From NCBI GenBank assembly GCA_964480195.1, contig CAYZOJ010000005.1:1-37673 (forward strand): a DNA stretch of 37,673 nucleotides, written 5' to 3'. Both the position numbers and the translations under genes were made by a program. Each line of letters starts with the position of its first letter. Position 1 is the stretch's first letter. Below, piece after piece: positions 17,102-24,786 of the stretch. The notes beneath the pieces were generated by a model. It was not told where the DNA came from and ran no database searches. It worked only from the letters and a program-made list of their open reading frames with translations. Source of the DNA: Stercoripulliclostridium_A sp964480195. GTDB lineage: Bacteria > Bacillota > Clostridia > Christensenellales > DTU072.

Positions 17102-17124
17102 TGTTGCGTAAAAGGAATACGACT

Positions 17125-17826
17125 ATGGCAAATTTAATCACACTATATCACGGTTCTAAAAACATAATCAAAAGCCCTACACTTTTCGGTGGCAAAGAAA
17201 CCAACGACTACGGACACGGCTTTTATTGCACTAAAGAAAAAGAGTTGGCTAACGAATGGGCGTGCCCCGATAATAACGACGGTTATGCCAACGAATACGT
17301 CTTGGATTTATCGGGACTTAAGGTTTTGGATTTGTCTAAAAAAGAGTACACAATCCTTAATTGGATATCCCTTTTGTTGGAGTATAGGATACCGACAGGG
17401 CTTAATTCCAACGACGAACAGGCAAAAGATTATATCATCGAAAATTTTGCCGTCGACTTAACGGACATCGACGTAATAATCGGGTACAGGGCTGACGATT
17501 CCTATTTTTCTTTTGCAAGAGATTTCGTCAAAAACAATATAACGGTAGCCCAACTTTCCACCGCAATGTCGCTCGGCAAGCTCGGTATACAAGTGGTGTT
17601 ACATTCGGAAAAAGCTTTCCGACAACTGACCTACGTAAAAAGCACCGTCGCCGACAACGAAACTTATTACACTAAACGCGTGGCACGCGATTTGCAGGCA
17701 AGAGAAGAATATTTGAACACCAAACGCAATATCAAAGTAAATAAAGACGATTTGTTTATCATGGACATAGTCCGTCAAGAGGTAAAAAATGACGATCCGC
17801 GCCTACAACAAACTGTACTTAGATGA
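17125..17826 (+). CDS. DUF3990 protein, ADP-ribosyltransferase-like; candidate toxin
   Basis: This 233-residue protein matches DUF3990. The N terminus reads LITLYHGSKN, then a gap, then NDYGHGFYCTKEKELANEWA, the layout of ADP-ribosyltransferase-like folds in which a His, a Tyr/aromatic segment and a later Glu line the NAD site. The C-terminal region is charged and ends in a conserved IVRQEVKNDDPRL segment. The ATG at 17125 has AAAGGA eight bases upstream; a GTG at 17092 lies within the promoter and is rejected. The stop overlaps the next gene by 38 bases in another frame, so the two products are probably translationally linked. Toxin activity is inferred from the fold and the arrangement. Confidence 0.85.
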   Translation: MANLITLYHGSKNIIKSPTLFGGKETNDYGHGFYCTKEKELANEWACPDNNDGYANEYVLDLSGLKVLDLSKKEYTILNWISLLLEYRIPTGLNSNDEQAKDYIIENFAVDLTDIDVIIGYRADDSYFSFARDFVKNNITVAQLSTAMSLGKLGIQVVLHSEKAFRQLTYVKSTVADNETYYTKRVARDLQAREEYLNTKRNIKVNKDDLFIMDIVRQEVKNDDPRLQQTVLR

Positions 17827-18415
17827 TGCAATGCAAACGCTTGCAGAAATGTTCGCATACGTTCCCGACGCAGAAAGCGCCGACAAACTGTTCGAGCTTT
17901 TTGTAATGAGCGGTATCGCAACACAGTTCGGGCGAGGCAATCCTCGCTATATGAACATGCCACCGCAAGTGCTTTTTGACGAAGTTACTAAAAAAACGAT
18001 GTCGCCTATTCAGCCTTGCCCTTATATGCGTTCACCCGAGTATTGGTGCGGATTTGTACTTGCGTACTATCAATGGTATACCGGTTTAAGCTTTGAACAA
18101 ATCGGAAAGCATATGCCACCTTCCAAAATCATTTCGATGTACAACCCGCTACATGAAGCAGGTCTCGAAAAATTCGTCGATGTCGCCAATGCGTTAGTCC
18201 GCTCTAAAGAAACCAATTTGGCGCGTTACAGAAAGACGGCGCGCCTCACCCAACAAGAACTATCAAGATACAGTCAGGTGTCTCTTCGCTCCATACAATT
18301 ATACGAACAACGAAACTTAGATATAAATATGGCGCCGGCAATTAAATTACTGCAACTGTCTTGCGTTTTGGGTTGTCATATCGAAGACCTCTTAGAGCCC
18401 GATAATCAATCGTAA
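17789..18415 (+). CDS. Two-domain protein with C-terminal XRE helix-turn-helix; candidate antitoxin
   Basis: This 208-residue protein has an N-terminal alpha-helical domain (about residues 1-140; starts AYNKLYLDDAMQTLAEMF) that I cannot assign to a named family, and a C-terminal Cro/C1-type helix-turn-helix (about 145-205; TRKTARLTQQELSRYSQVSLRSIQLYEQ-like). AGAGGT precedes the ATG, which lies inside the end of the DUF3990 gene. Usual toxin-antitoxin logic suggests the N-terminal domain binds the partner while the HTH represses the shared promoter, where TATCA/TGATA arms lie. It converges on comEC with 19 bases between the stops. Both the antitoxin role and the operator are inferences. Confidence 0.82.
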   Translation: MTIRAYNKLYLDDAMQTLAEMFAYVPDAESADKLFELFVMSGIATQFGRGNPRYMNMPPQVLFDEVTKKTMSPIQPCPYMRSPEYWCGFVLAYYQWYTGLSFEQIGKHMPPSKIISMYNPLHEAGLEKFVDVANALVRSKETNLARYRKTARLTQQELSRYSQVSLRSIQLYEQRNLDINMAPAIKLLQLSCVLGCHIEDLLEPDNQS

Positions 18416-18434
18416 AACCCCGTCCGCCATAAAC

Positions 18435-19946
18435 TTAAATCAAATAAAGTAATAGCACCGATACGGCGAGCAACGTGCAAACTAACGGTATTTTATACTT
18501 GGCTTTGAGCCTCAAAAAGCGAGATGCGGAGATTAACGCAAGCGAGTAAACAAGTGCCGAATATACGTTCGATACGATTGTAACCGTTGATGCGGGCAAG
18601 CCTTCTATAAAACTTGCAAAAGCATATAATCCGAGCATTAGGTACTTAAACGGAATTAACAGGAATCCTAAACTCGGTATCATCGCTATAACGGTTATAG
18701 GTACAAGCAACGAATAAACGACCGACGTATACGCTACCGCTATCGGATTTGAAATCAAAAAGTAGGTAGAAAATGTTTGAAACGCACACGCTGAAACGGC
18801 TATAAGATAAGCGTTCGCCGACACACTCACCGAAACGGCGTCCGCAAGTTTTGAGAGTAATTTATTTCGACCCTTATAAATAAATTTCCTAAGCGGACGA
18901 TAAAAGCATATTATGCCGAGCACCGCCGAAGCGCTCATTAGAAAACTTAGCGAAAACAGTTCGCGGGGATTCAATACGACTATTGCGCAAACGGCAAAAC
19001 TCAGTGCGTTCAAAGAATCGTATCTTTCGGCAAGCGTCAATGAAACAAGCATCGTTATTGACATTATCCCCGCTCTAACAACGCCCGGAGGAAAACCGGT
19101 TATCGCGCCGTATAAAAGAAGGACTACGACCGCGGATTTGAGCGAACTTCTTTTGGATTTACCGAACAGTCTGACTACAAAATAAATAATCGAGCACATA
19201 AACCCGACGTGAAGACCCGATACCGCCGTCAAGTGCGATAAACCGCTTGCGCGCATTGCCGACGTAACTTCGGAGTCGAGCCCGGATTTATCTCCCGTTA
19301 CTATGCCGAGCGCCATACCTCCCGCGCGTTCACCCATATACTCATAGTATAATTCGCCTATCTTCGCGCGGATTTTGGTGAATACGGAAACTTTGCCGTA
19401 ACCTGTTACATATGCTGTATCCGCCGTAAACTTGCGACGAATGTCGCTATAATAGTATTGCGCGGAATACGAATCGAAAGGATTGTACTCGAAAGCTTCG
19501 CCGTCGCCGTAAAAGCCTATCTTGGTTCCGACCGAAAAATCATCCGTCGAATAAACTATCGCTTTTCCGCCCACAGAGTTTCCGTTGATTTCGACGTCGT
19601 CTATCACATAAGTTTTTGAGCTATAAACATCCGAACGAACTTCGATAACGGTACCCTCGACGTATGCGCCCGTATAGTCGGTAGCCGAAACGTTTACGAC
19701 AGAAAAGACAACGGCGAAAGAAATTATTCCGTATAACGCGAAAGCAAAAACACAAGCTAACGTCATCCTGCGTTTAATTATAAACGCGACAAAACCCGCA
19801 AGAAAAACCGCGAAAAGCACATATATCCAAACGTGCTCGTTACGTAACAGCGCGCTTACCGTAACTCCTACGCAAAGCGCGACGGCACAAAATGCTATCG
19901 GTCGGTTATTGATTAACGGTTTGGAAAGCTCCCTCTTATCGCACAT
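18435..19946 (-). CDS. comEC: ComEC/Rec2-family membrane channel, lacking the C-terminal hydrolase domain
   Basis: Family members form the inner-membrane channel that takes up single-stranded DNA during competence. The 503-residue protein has an N-terminal membrane and OB-like segment (DUF4131 region, about residues 15-165) and the Competence domain with the signature GLSHLTAVSGLHVG, GFPPGVVRAGIM and NPRELFSLSFLMS. About ten membrane helices are predicted. It ends after the last helix, so the metallo-beta-lactamase-like domain of full-length ComEC (usually 700-800 residues in total) is missing, as in a number of shorter Firmicutes homologues. The ATG is two bases after the PHP gene stop with no clear ribosome site, suggesting translational coupling. 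Confidence 0.9.
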   Translation of the reverse strand: MCDKRELSKPLINNRPIAFCAVALCVGVTVSALLRNEHVWIYVLFAVFLAGFVAFIIKRRMTLACVFAFALYGIISFAVVFSVVNVSATDYTGAYVEGTVIEVRSDVYSSKTYVIDDVEINGNSVGGKAIVYSTDDFSVGTKIGFYGDGEAFEYNPFDSYSAQYYYSDIRRKFTADTAYVTGYGKVSVFTKIRAKIGELYYEYMGERAGGMALGIVTGDKSGLDSEVTSAMRASGLSHLTAVSGLHVGFMCSIIYFVVRLFGKSKRSSLKSAVVVLLLYGAITGFPPGVVRAGIMSITMLVSLTLAERYDSLNALSFAVCAIVVLNPRELFSLSFLMSASAVLGIICFYRPLRKFIYKGRNKLLSKLADAVSVSVSANAYLIAVSACAFQTFSTYFLISNPIAVAYTSVVYSLLVPITVIAMIPSLGFLLIPFKYLMLGLYAFASFIEGLPASTVTIVSNVYSALVYSLALISASRFLRLKAKYKIPLVCTLLAVSVLLLYLI

Positions 19947-19948
19947 TA

Positions 19949-20662
19949 TTAAAACATCTTACGCTTGCCCGCGACGTATCCGACGGTGAGTTCGCCCGCC
20001 AAAATCATATGCGCCAAATCCCTTTCGTCTTGCGGTTTTCTTGCCGATGTCATATAGGCGCCGACGTCCTGCGGTTGATGGAAATCGGATCCTGCCGTAA
20101 ACGCCGAACCACGCTTTTTAAGCGTCCTACGCGCCAAAATATTAAAGTTGAATTGGCGCGGATTGGCGTTATACACCTCTATTCCGTCAACGTACTCGGC
20201 GGGAATAAGCTTGGTGCGCTGTCTATGCGGGTGCGCTTGTATTACAACCCAACCCTTAACGCTTGCGAAAGACTTAAACTCGGGATAATCCATATCAATT
20301 ATTCTATCGGCGCACTCTATAAACTCGTCTTCGGTTATGCCGTAAATCAAAAGCTCGGCGCAGTGCCTATTGGTCGCATAATGGTAATGGTCGTCGCGAA
20401 GAGCAAGCTCTACTCCGAAATAAACGTCCAAACCTTGCGTATTGCTTTGTAGTTCGCGATACGACTTAAAAAATCTTTCGAGTTTGTCCGCCTTGTCCCC
20501 GCCCTCGAAATATTTATTGTAAATATGACGATTAAAATGATTGGTTACCACAACTCCGTCGTAACCCGCTTCGCGATATATCTTTGCTATCTCTTCGGGT
20601 GCGGTTTTGGCGCAAACGCTGTTGCCCGCCGTATGCAAGTGCATTTCAAGTTTATAACTCAT
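19949..20662 (-). CDS. PHP-domain metal-dependent phosphoesterase
   Basis: This 237-residue cytosolic protein is made of one PHP domain. The metal ligands are visible in EMHLHTAGN (HxH motif), a conserved VVTNHFN with His, the E in VELALRDDHYH, HPHR near residue 160 and the D-H pair in AGSDFHQP. Close relatives hydrolyse nucleotide or histidinol phosphates or act as 3'-5' exonucleases; the substrate here is not predictable. The ATG overlaps the last 11 bases of the HAD gene, with GGAGATAGGAA ahead. It is the middle gene of HAD-PHP-comEC. Confidence 0.9.
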   Translation of the reverse strand: MSYKLEMHLHTAGNSVCAKTAPEEIAKIYREAGYDGVVVTNHFNRHIYNKYFEGGDKADKLERFFKSYRELQSNTQGLDVYFGVELALRDDHYHYATNRHCAELLIYGITEDEFIECADRIIDMDYPEFKSFASVKGWVVIQAHPHRQRTKLIPAEYVDGIEVYNANPRQFNFNILARRTLKKRGSAFTAGSDFHQPQDVGAYMTSARKPQDERDLAHMILAGELTVGYVAGKRKMF

Positions 20663-21314
20663 TTCCTATCTCCAAAATATCCTCGGGCGTAACCGCTATG
20701 TAGTTGGCTCCCGCTTGTTCGAGCTCTTCGCGCGTTCCGCAACCGTACAGCACGCCTATCGAATCGACGTCGTTTTTATTTGCGCCTATTATGTCGTGTT
20801 CTCTGTCGCCTACCATTATTACTTCCGACTTATTCGGCTCTCCGAGCCCTTTAAGACAATATGCGATAACGTCGCACTTTTGGGATCTCGTCCCCTCGTC
20901 TGTGTCCCCCGCGATAAAGTCGAAATACTCCGTAAGTCCGAAATGCTCCAAAATTCGCACGGATGCGCGTTCAGGCTTGGTTGTGGCAACCGCAAGAACT
21001 CTTCCGTCCGCTTTTAGCGCCTTAAACACATCCTCTATTCCGTCGTAAACGGTACAGTCGAATATCCCGCCAAGCTCGTTGTAATACACGCGATACGCGT
21101 TTACCGCTTGGCGCGCCTCTTCCTGAGTCATTCCGACAAACTCCGTAAAGCTGTCCATAAGCGGAGGTCCTACGAATTTTCTTAAAACTTCTTCGGACGG
21201 AACGGGCTTGCCCATAGCGTTTAGCGCGTACTTAGACGCCGAAATAATCGAATGCGCCGAATCTATTATCGTACCGTCCAAATCGAAAAGCACATATCTG
21301 TATTTACTTAACAT
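20652..21314 (-). CDS. HAD-family phosphatase, phosphoglycolate/pyrophosphatase-like
   Basis: This 220-residue hydrolase has the four HAD motifs: LFDLDGTIIDS (nucleophile and acid Asp, about residues 10-20), VATTKPE (Thr), a lysine near KCDVIAY, and MVGDREHDI (metal Asp pair). The helical cap sits between motifs 1 and 2, the arrangement of Gph, PpaX and related sugar-phosphate phosphatases. The exact substrate is unknown. AAAGGAG lies six bases before the ATG. It is the first gene of the HAD-PHP-comEC operon. Confidence 0.92.
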   Translation of the reverse strand: MLSKYRYVLFDLDGTIIDSAHSIISASKYALNAMGKPVPSEEVLRKFVGPPLMDSFTEFVGMTQEEARQAVNAYRVYYNELGGIFDCTVYDGIEDVFKALKADGRVLAVATTKPERASVRILEHFGLTEYFDFIAGDTDEGTRSQKCDVIAYCLKGLGEPNKSEVIMVGDREHDIIGANKNDVDSIGVLYGCGTREELEQAGANYIAVTPEDILEIGNEL

Positions 21315-21331
21315 ATCAAACTCCTTTAATA

Positions 21332-21360
21332 AGTGTATAATAACTTACCTTTAATGTCAA
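21332..21360 (-). promoter_or_regulatory. Promoter of the HAD-PHP-comEC operon
   Basis: On the minus strand TTGACA (21360-21355), 17 bases, then TACACT (21337-21332), 17 bases before the start codon of the HAD gene. Confidence 0.7.
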
Positions 21361-21422
21361 TAATAGGCGTGCAAGCTAACTTAAAGGTTTATTAAATTTT
21401 CAAAAAAAATTTATGCAAACTA

Positions 21423-21451
21423 TTGACAACGGCATTTTGCGGATATATAAT
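21423..21451 (+). promoter_or_regulatory. Consensus sigma-A promoter of hsp20
   Basis: TTGACA (21423-21428), 17 bases, TATAAT (21446-21451): a perfect consensus match. It is followed within two bases by a CIRCE-type operator. Confidence 0.9.
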
Positions 21452-21452
21452 T

Positions 21453-21502
21453 TTAGCAAACAGAGAGGTTGAGTGCTAACAGTCAAAAGCGATGAGTGCT
21501 AA
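21453..21502 (+). promoter_or_regulatory. CIRCE (HrcA) operator plus an extra half-site
   Basis: TTAGCAAAC (21453-21461), nine bases, GAGTGCTAA (21471-21479): exact CIRCE geometry with two mismatches in the left arm. A third arm, GAGTGCTAA, lies at 21494-21502 in direct orientation, 23 bases downstream. HrcA would repress hsp20 until heat or misfolding inactivates it. Confidence 0.8.
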
Positions 21503-21535
21503 CTTCGAAAAATAAAAATAAAAGGAGCATAAAAT

Positions 21536-21955
21536 ATGAAAAACTTTATTGTAAGAAACAATGCAGGCGACAATTCCCTCGGATTCTTCGGCGACGCGAT
21601 AGACGGCTTGTTCCGCCCTCTATTCTTCGATGAAAAACTCGATTTTATGAAGACCGATATAAAAGAAAACGAAAACGACTATGAACTCGATATCGAACTC
21701 CCGGGCTACGACAAGAGCGAAATCGCTATCGACTACGAAGACGAGTATCTTACCGTAAGAGCCGAAAAGGTCGAGAAGGAAGAAAAAGCCAAATACCTCC
21801 GCAAAGAAAGAAGCGTAAATTGCCAACGCAGTTTCTATGTGGGAGATATCGAAATCAACGATATCAAAGCTAAGTACGAAAACGGCGTCCTCCACGTCAC
21901 CGTACCCAAGAACGTACCCAAAAAGCCCGAGAAAAAGGGTATCTCGATAGACTAA
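21536..21955 (+). CDS. hsp20: Small heat shock protein Hsp20
   Basis: This 139-residue ATP-independent chaperone binds unfolding proteins and keeps them soluble for refolding. The alpha-crystallin domain (about residues 40-130) starts DIKENENDYELDIELPGYDKSEI and ends in VPKNVPKKP with an Ile-rich C-terminal tail (GISID), the assembly motif of this family. The N terminus is short. AAAGGAG lies about seven bases before the ATG. The leader holds a CIRCE operator and the gene ends in a strong terminator, so it is a single heat-inducible unit. The divergent neighbour is the HAD operon. Confidence 0.95.
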   Translation: MKNFIVRNNAGDNSLGFFGDAIDGLFRPLFFDEKLDFMKTDIKENENDYELDIELPGYDKSEIAIDYEDEYLTVRAEKVEKEEKAKYLRKERSVNCQRSFYVGDIEINDIKAKYENGVLHVTVPKNVPKKPEKKGISID

Positions 21956-21983
21956 GCTTACAACCTTCTTTTCTCCTCTGCGT

Positions 21984-22019
21984 GAGCCCGCCCGATTCTT
22001 CGGACGGGCTCCGATTTTT
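21984..22019 (+). terminator. Rho-independent terminator after hsp20
   Basis: GAGCCCG (21984-21990) pairs with CGGGCTC (22005-22011), extended inward by CCGA/TCGG around a TTCT loop with one mismatch, and is followed by TTTTT. Confidence 0.85.
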
Positions 22020-22067
22020 ACGGCTTTTCTTTTGCATAACCCGCGCGGGTTTTAAGAAACTATATTT

Positions 22068-22934
22068 ATGACAAAGCGTTTTTGGTTATGCGTTATCGAA
22101 ATCCCCCTGCTCGTTTGTATCGCGACGGTTTTCTGTTACGCCCAAAATACCGATAATACGGTATCCGATTTTGCATATTCGGAATCCGAAAGCGTTGAAC
22201 TCCACGTATTGATGTATCATAATTTATTAAATTCGCGGACCGGAACTTATATAGTAAAACCTGCCGTTTTCGAACAAGACCTAAACGAAATCAAAAAGCG
22301 CGGATACTCTTTCGTGCTCCCGTCCGAGGTCATAGCCTACGTCGAGGGGAACGGCACTCTTCCTAAAAAATCGGTTATGATTACATTCGACGACGGTAGA
22401 TACAATAACCTCTATTACGGACTTCCCATACTCGAAAAAACCGATGCAAAAGCTCTGTTTTGCATTGTGGGCGCGTTCACCGAGTTTACGGTAACTTCGG
22501 GCGACATCGACAATCCGAACTACTCGCATATAACTTGGGACGAGTTAAAGTATCTACAAGATACCGGTCGCGTGGAAATCGGAAATCACACCTATAATAT
22601 GCATAAGTACAAACCGCGTTTCGGGGTCGGAAAACTACCGAGCGAAACGGACGAAGAGTATAGGAACGCTCTAAACGACGACATATCGAGGCTACAAGCA
22701 AAATTTATAGAGTACGGCATTAAATCGGAGGTATTCGCCTATCCTTTCGGCAAGATAACCTCGACTTGCAAGTCGGTTATAAAAGCAAACGGGATTAAAA
22801 TGGCTCTCACATGCTCAGAAGGCGTTACTACGGTAAAAAGAGGTGAGCCCGAATCCGTTATGAACATAAAAAGGGTTAATCGCGACGGCGCGTACACAAC
22901 CTACGAAGCGTTAAAACGCGCCGGCATAACCTGA
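22068..22934 (+). CDS. Secreted polysaccharide deacetylase (NodB homology, CE4)
   Basis: This 288-residue exported protein has a hydrophobic signal or anchor (about residues 5-25), then the NodB domain: motif 1 TFDDG with D108 and D109, motif 2 HTYNMH with H174 and H179 as metal ligands, and YPFG. Such enzymes remove acetyl groups from N-acetylglucosamine or N-acetylmuramic acid in peptidoglycan, protecting against lysozyme, or from exopolysaccharide. Which polymer it acts on is unknown. No ribosome site is visible upstream, although a perfect AACCCGC/GCGGGTT palindrome is (22038-22051). The gene converges with the exonuclease gene, 17 bases apart. Confidence 0.9.
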   Translation: MTKRFWLCVIEIPLLVCIATVFCYAQNTDNTVSDFAYSESESVELHVLMYHNLLNSRTGTYIVKPAVFEQDLNEIKKRGYSFVLPSEVIAYVEGNGTLPKKSVMITFDDGRYNNLYYGLPILEKTDAKALFCIVGAFTEFTVTSGDIDNPNYSHITWDELKYLQDTGRVEIGNHTYNMHKYKPRFGVGKLPSETDEEYRNALNDDISRLQAKFIEYGIKSEVFAYPFGKITSTCKSVIKANGIKMALTCSEGVTTVKRGEPESVMNIKRVNRDGAYTTYEALKRAGIT

Positions 22935-22951
22935 CCGACGCGTTAATAAAG

Positions 22952-24013
22952 TTAATCTAAATTTCCGAGCGAACCGAGCTTCAAACGTATTTTTTCGGAT
23001 TCGTCCGTAAGCGTTTCTTCCGTAAATCCGATACCGTTTATAAAGTCCGCAAAACCCATAATTTCGATGTCCTTGCCCTTTTCCTCGGCTTCTCGCAAAA
23101 ACCGATAGCGCCGACACCTCTTATCCTGCTTTTTATACTCGATATATAAATCACATTCGGTTACCCTTGTAACATACCTCGCTCCGAGCTCGGCAAGTCG
23201 TGCGACTATGGCAAGCATTTCGCCGAAATGTTTGTCTTCGTACACGGTGCTGACGCTAACGCGTCTGCCGGCAAAAGGCGACGTCGCTCCGCGATTGATT
23301 TTGACGCGACGTGCGTAACGCGCGAACCTTGCAAAATTCTTGCGCATTGTGTTACCGCCACCGTACGCGCTCCCGCAAACGGCATTTTTGTTCTGCTTGT
23401 ATTTGACTATCCCGTTGACCATCGACCCTTCTGAGGCGGGATAGCGCGCTATGAGCTCTTCCGGCGTTATTCCGAGTTCCCTACACAGTCCGCGCGCGAC
23501 AAGCATAGTTACTTCCGAGTCGTCGTCGCTACGGTGCGGAACGTATTCGGAAATATCGACTCCGAGATCTTCAATGACCTTTTCGAGTGCGGTCTGGTCT
23601 TTGAGCTTGCGGAGCTCCCTGTATACGCGTTGCATATCGTAGAACACGTAATCGGGACAAGGCATTTTGTATCTGTAACACGCACTCGATATAAAGCGTG
23701 CGTCGTTATCGTTGGAAAAGCCCATAACCGTTGTATTCGCTCGGGTCAGCAGTCCGACTATGGTTTCGTAAAGCTCGGGAAACGTCGGAGCTTCGAGGAA
23801 GGTCTGTTGCGGATACGCAAGCTCGATACCCTTGTCTTTGGGTTTGAGCTCGCGTTTATGTTTACTCCAAGCTCCGGTATGGAAAATCGCCTCCGGATTG
23901 ATGAGTATATCTCGTTTTTCGAGTACGTTGAATTTGTCGTCGGTCAGAACATAACCGAAACTGCACATATGCTTGCCGTCACTGCACTCGATGTCAAAAA
24001 ACAGATAATCCAT
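22952..24013 (-). CDS. DEDDh 3'-5' exonuclease with C-terminal BRCT-like domain
   Basis: This 353-residue protein starts with the exonuclease I motif FFDIEC (D7 and E9), has the Exo II region around SNDNDARF (about residue 105), and ends the nuclease domain with the Exo III HRSDDD motif (H about 158, with D). This is the DnaQ/RNase T layout, hydrolysing DNA or RNA from the 3' end. The C-terminal 120 residues include a hydrophobic alternation (SPFAGRRVSVST, LAELGARYV, DLYIEY, EIMGFADFI) that resembles a BRCT fold, as in some Gram-positive exonucleases. The start is three bases after the PII-like stop, with no ribosome site, so it should be coupled to that gene. Confidence 0.85.
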   Translation of the reverse strand: MDYLFFDIECSDGKHMCSFGYVLTDDKFNVLEKRDILINPEAIFHTGAWSKHKRELKPKDKGIELAYPQQTFLEAPTFPELYETIVGLLTRANTTVMGFSNDNDARFISSACYRYKMPCPDYVFYDMQRVYRELRKLKDQTALEKVIEDLGVDISEYVPHRSDDDSEVTMLVARGLCRELGITPEELIARYPASEGSMVNGIVKYKQNKNAVCGSAYGGGNTMRKNFARFARYARRVKINRGATSPFAGRRVSVSTVYEDKHFGEMLAIVARLAELGARYVTRVTECDLYIEYKKQDKRCRRYRFLREAEEKGKDIEIMGFADFINGIGFTEETLTDESEKIRLKLGSLGNLD

Positions 24014-24016
24014 TAC

Positions 24017-24403
24017 TTATTCGGCGTCGCCGGTTTCCTCCGTTTGCGCCTCGGCGGGAGCCTCTTCCGCGTCGCTATTTTCCGACTGGTTGATACCGAG
24101 TGCCACACCCATTACCTCGTCTACGGGAAGAGAGAAGCATATTCCCATACCGAGTGTATTAAGTCCCGCGTCTTTGATTATCGACTGCATTATGTCGTTG
24201 CGGTCTTCGCGACGGGCAAGAATCAATACGAGTTCCTTTTCGGGACGAATGACAAGACCGAACATCTTTTCCGCTTCGTGATTACCGCTACCCTTTGCAT
24301 TGAGTATCGTACCGCCACGGGCTCCGACCTTGCGCGCGGCGTCCATTACCACGCTCGTGAAACCTTTATTTACTATCGTTATTATAAGTTCGTAAGAATT
24401 CAT
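24017..24403 (-). CDS. PII-like protein (second copy of a tandem pair)
   Basis: This 128-residue protein shares the ferredoxin-like layout of PII/GlnK regulators: it opens with YELIITIVNKGF, has a loop with ARGGTILNAKGSG like the nucleotide-binding PII segment, and ends its core with the GICFSLPVDEV strand. A 20-residue acidic tail (EEAPAEAQTEETGDAE-like) follows and is absent from classic PII. Its ATG overlaps the first copy's stop by four bases and it has its own AGGAG. The two copies are only distantly alike, so a heterotrimer or two specialised sensors are possible. A role sensing a metabolite or nucleotide and gating the neighbouring membrane protein is inferred. Confidence 0.8.
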   Translation of the reverse strand: MNSYELIITIVNKGFTSVVMDAARKVGARGGTILNAKGSGNHEAEKMFGLVIRPEKELVLILARREDRNDIMQSIIKDAGLNTLGMGICFSLPVDEVMGVALGINQSENSDAEEAPAEAQTEETGDAE

Positions 24404-24777
24404 TTTCTTCTCCTATTCGCTTTTTTGTTTTCTTGCGGTATCGGTTCGACAGAAGTGTCGCCCGTGAGTATTTTAAGGCTGGCAGGTCCGCCTACCGCGG
24501 ATATCGGAACCGTAAACGCAAGACCACGGTTCTCGGTACCGAATCCGAATTCCGATTCGAGTACGAGTTTTACGGCGCTGAGCTTGCTCTCGGATACCGT
24601 TCCCATTATCATACTCTTTTCGGAATCCACGCCGATAAGTTCCATTATTCCGCTTGCCGCACCTATGGCAAAAGTCGCGTGCTCGTAGTTCACCCCGACT
24701 TTGGCAAGTGCGTCCGCGACTTTGTCCGAGCGGGTACGTTCCACTATTACAAATAAAAGCTTTAATTTATCGTCCAT
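24400..24777 (-). CDS. PII-like protein (first copy of a tandem pair)
   Basis: This 125-residue protein opens with KLKLLFVIVERTRSDKVADALAKVGV, the beta-alpha unit of PII-type folds, followed by a loop with FAIGAASGIMELIG and a later strand GLAFTVPISAVGG. It lacks the classic PII T-loop tyrosine. A basic tail (KKANRRRK) follows. The ATG at 24777 is supported by AGGAGGTG just upstream; a GTG at 24783 lies inside that site and is rejected. It starts nine bases after the DUF1538 gene and overlaps the next PII-like gene by four bases. The ligand is unknown. Confidence 0.8.
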   Translation of the reverse strand: MDDKLKLLFVIVERTRSDKVADALAKVGVNYEHATFAIGAASGIMELIGVDSEKSMIMGTVSESKLSAVKLVLESEFGFGTENRGLAFTVPISAVGGPASLKILTGDTSVEPIPQENKKANRRRK

Positions 24778-24786
24778 ACGCACCTC

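Noticed and set aside
17092..17124. GTG start of the DUF3990 gene
   Set aside because: It lies within the spacer and -10 of the promoter; the ATG at 17125 follows AAAGGA.
23534..24688. Plus-strand open frame of 384 codons
   Set aside because: It lies opposite the exonuclease and both PII-like genes, has no ribosome site and its translation shows no domain; it is a shadow of those genes' codon use.
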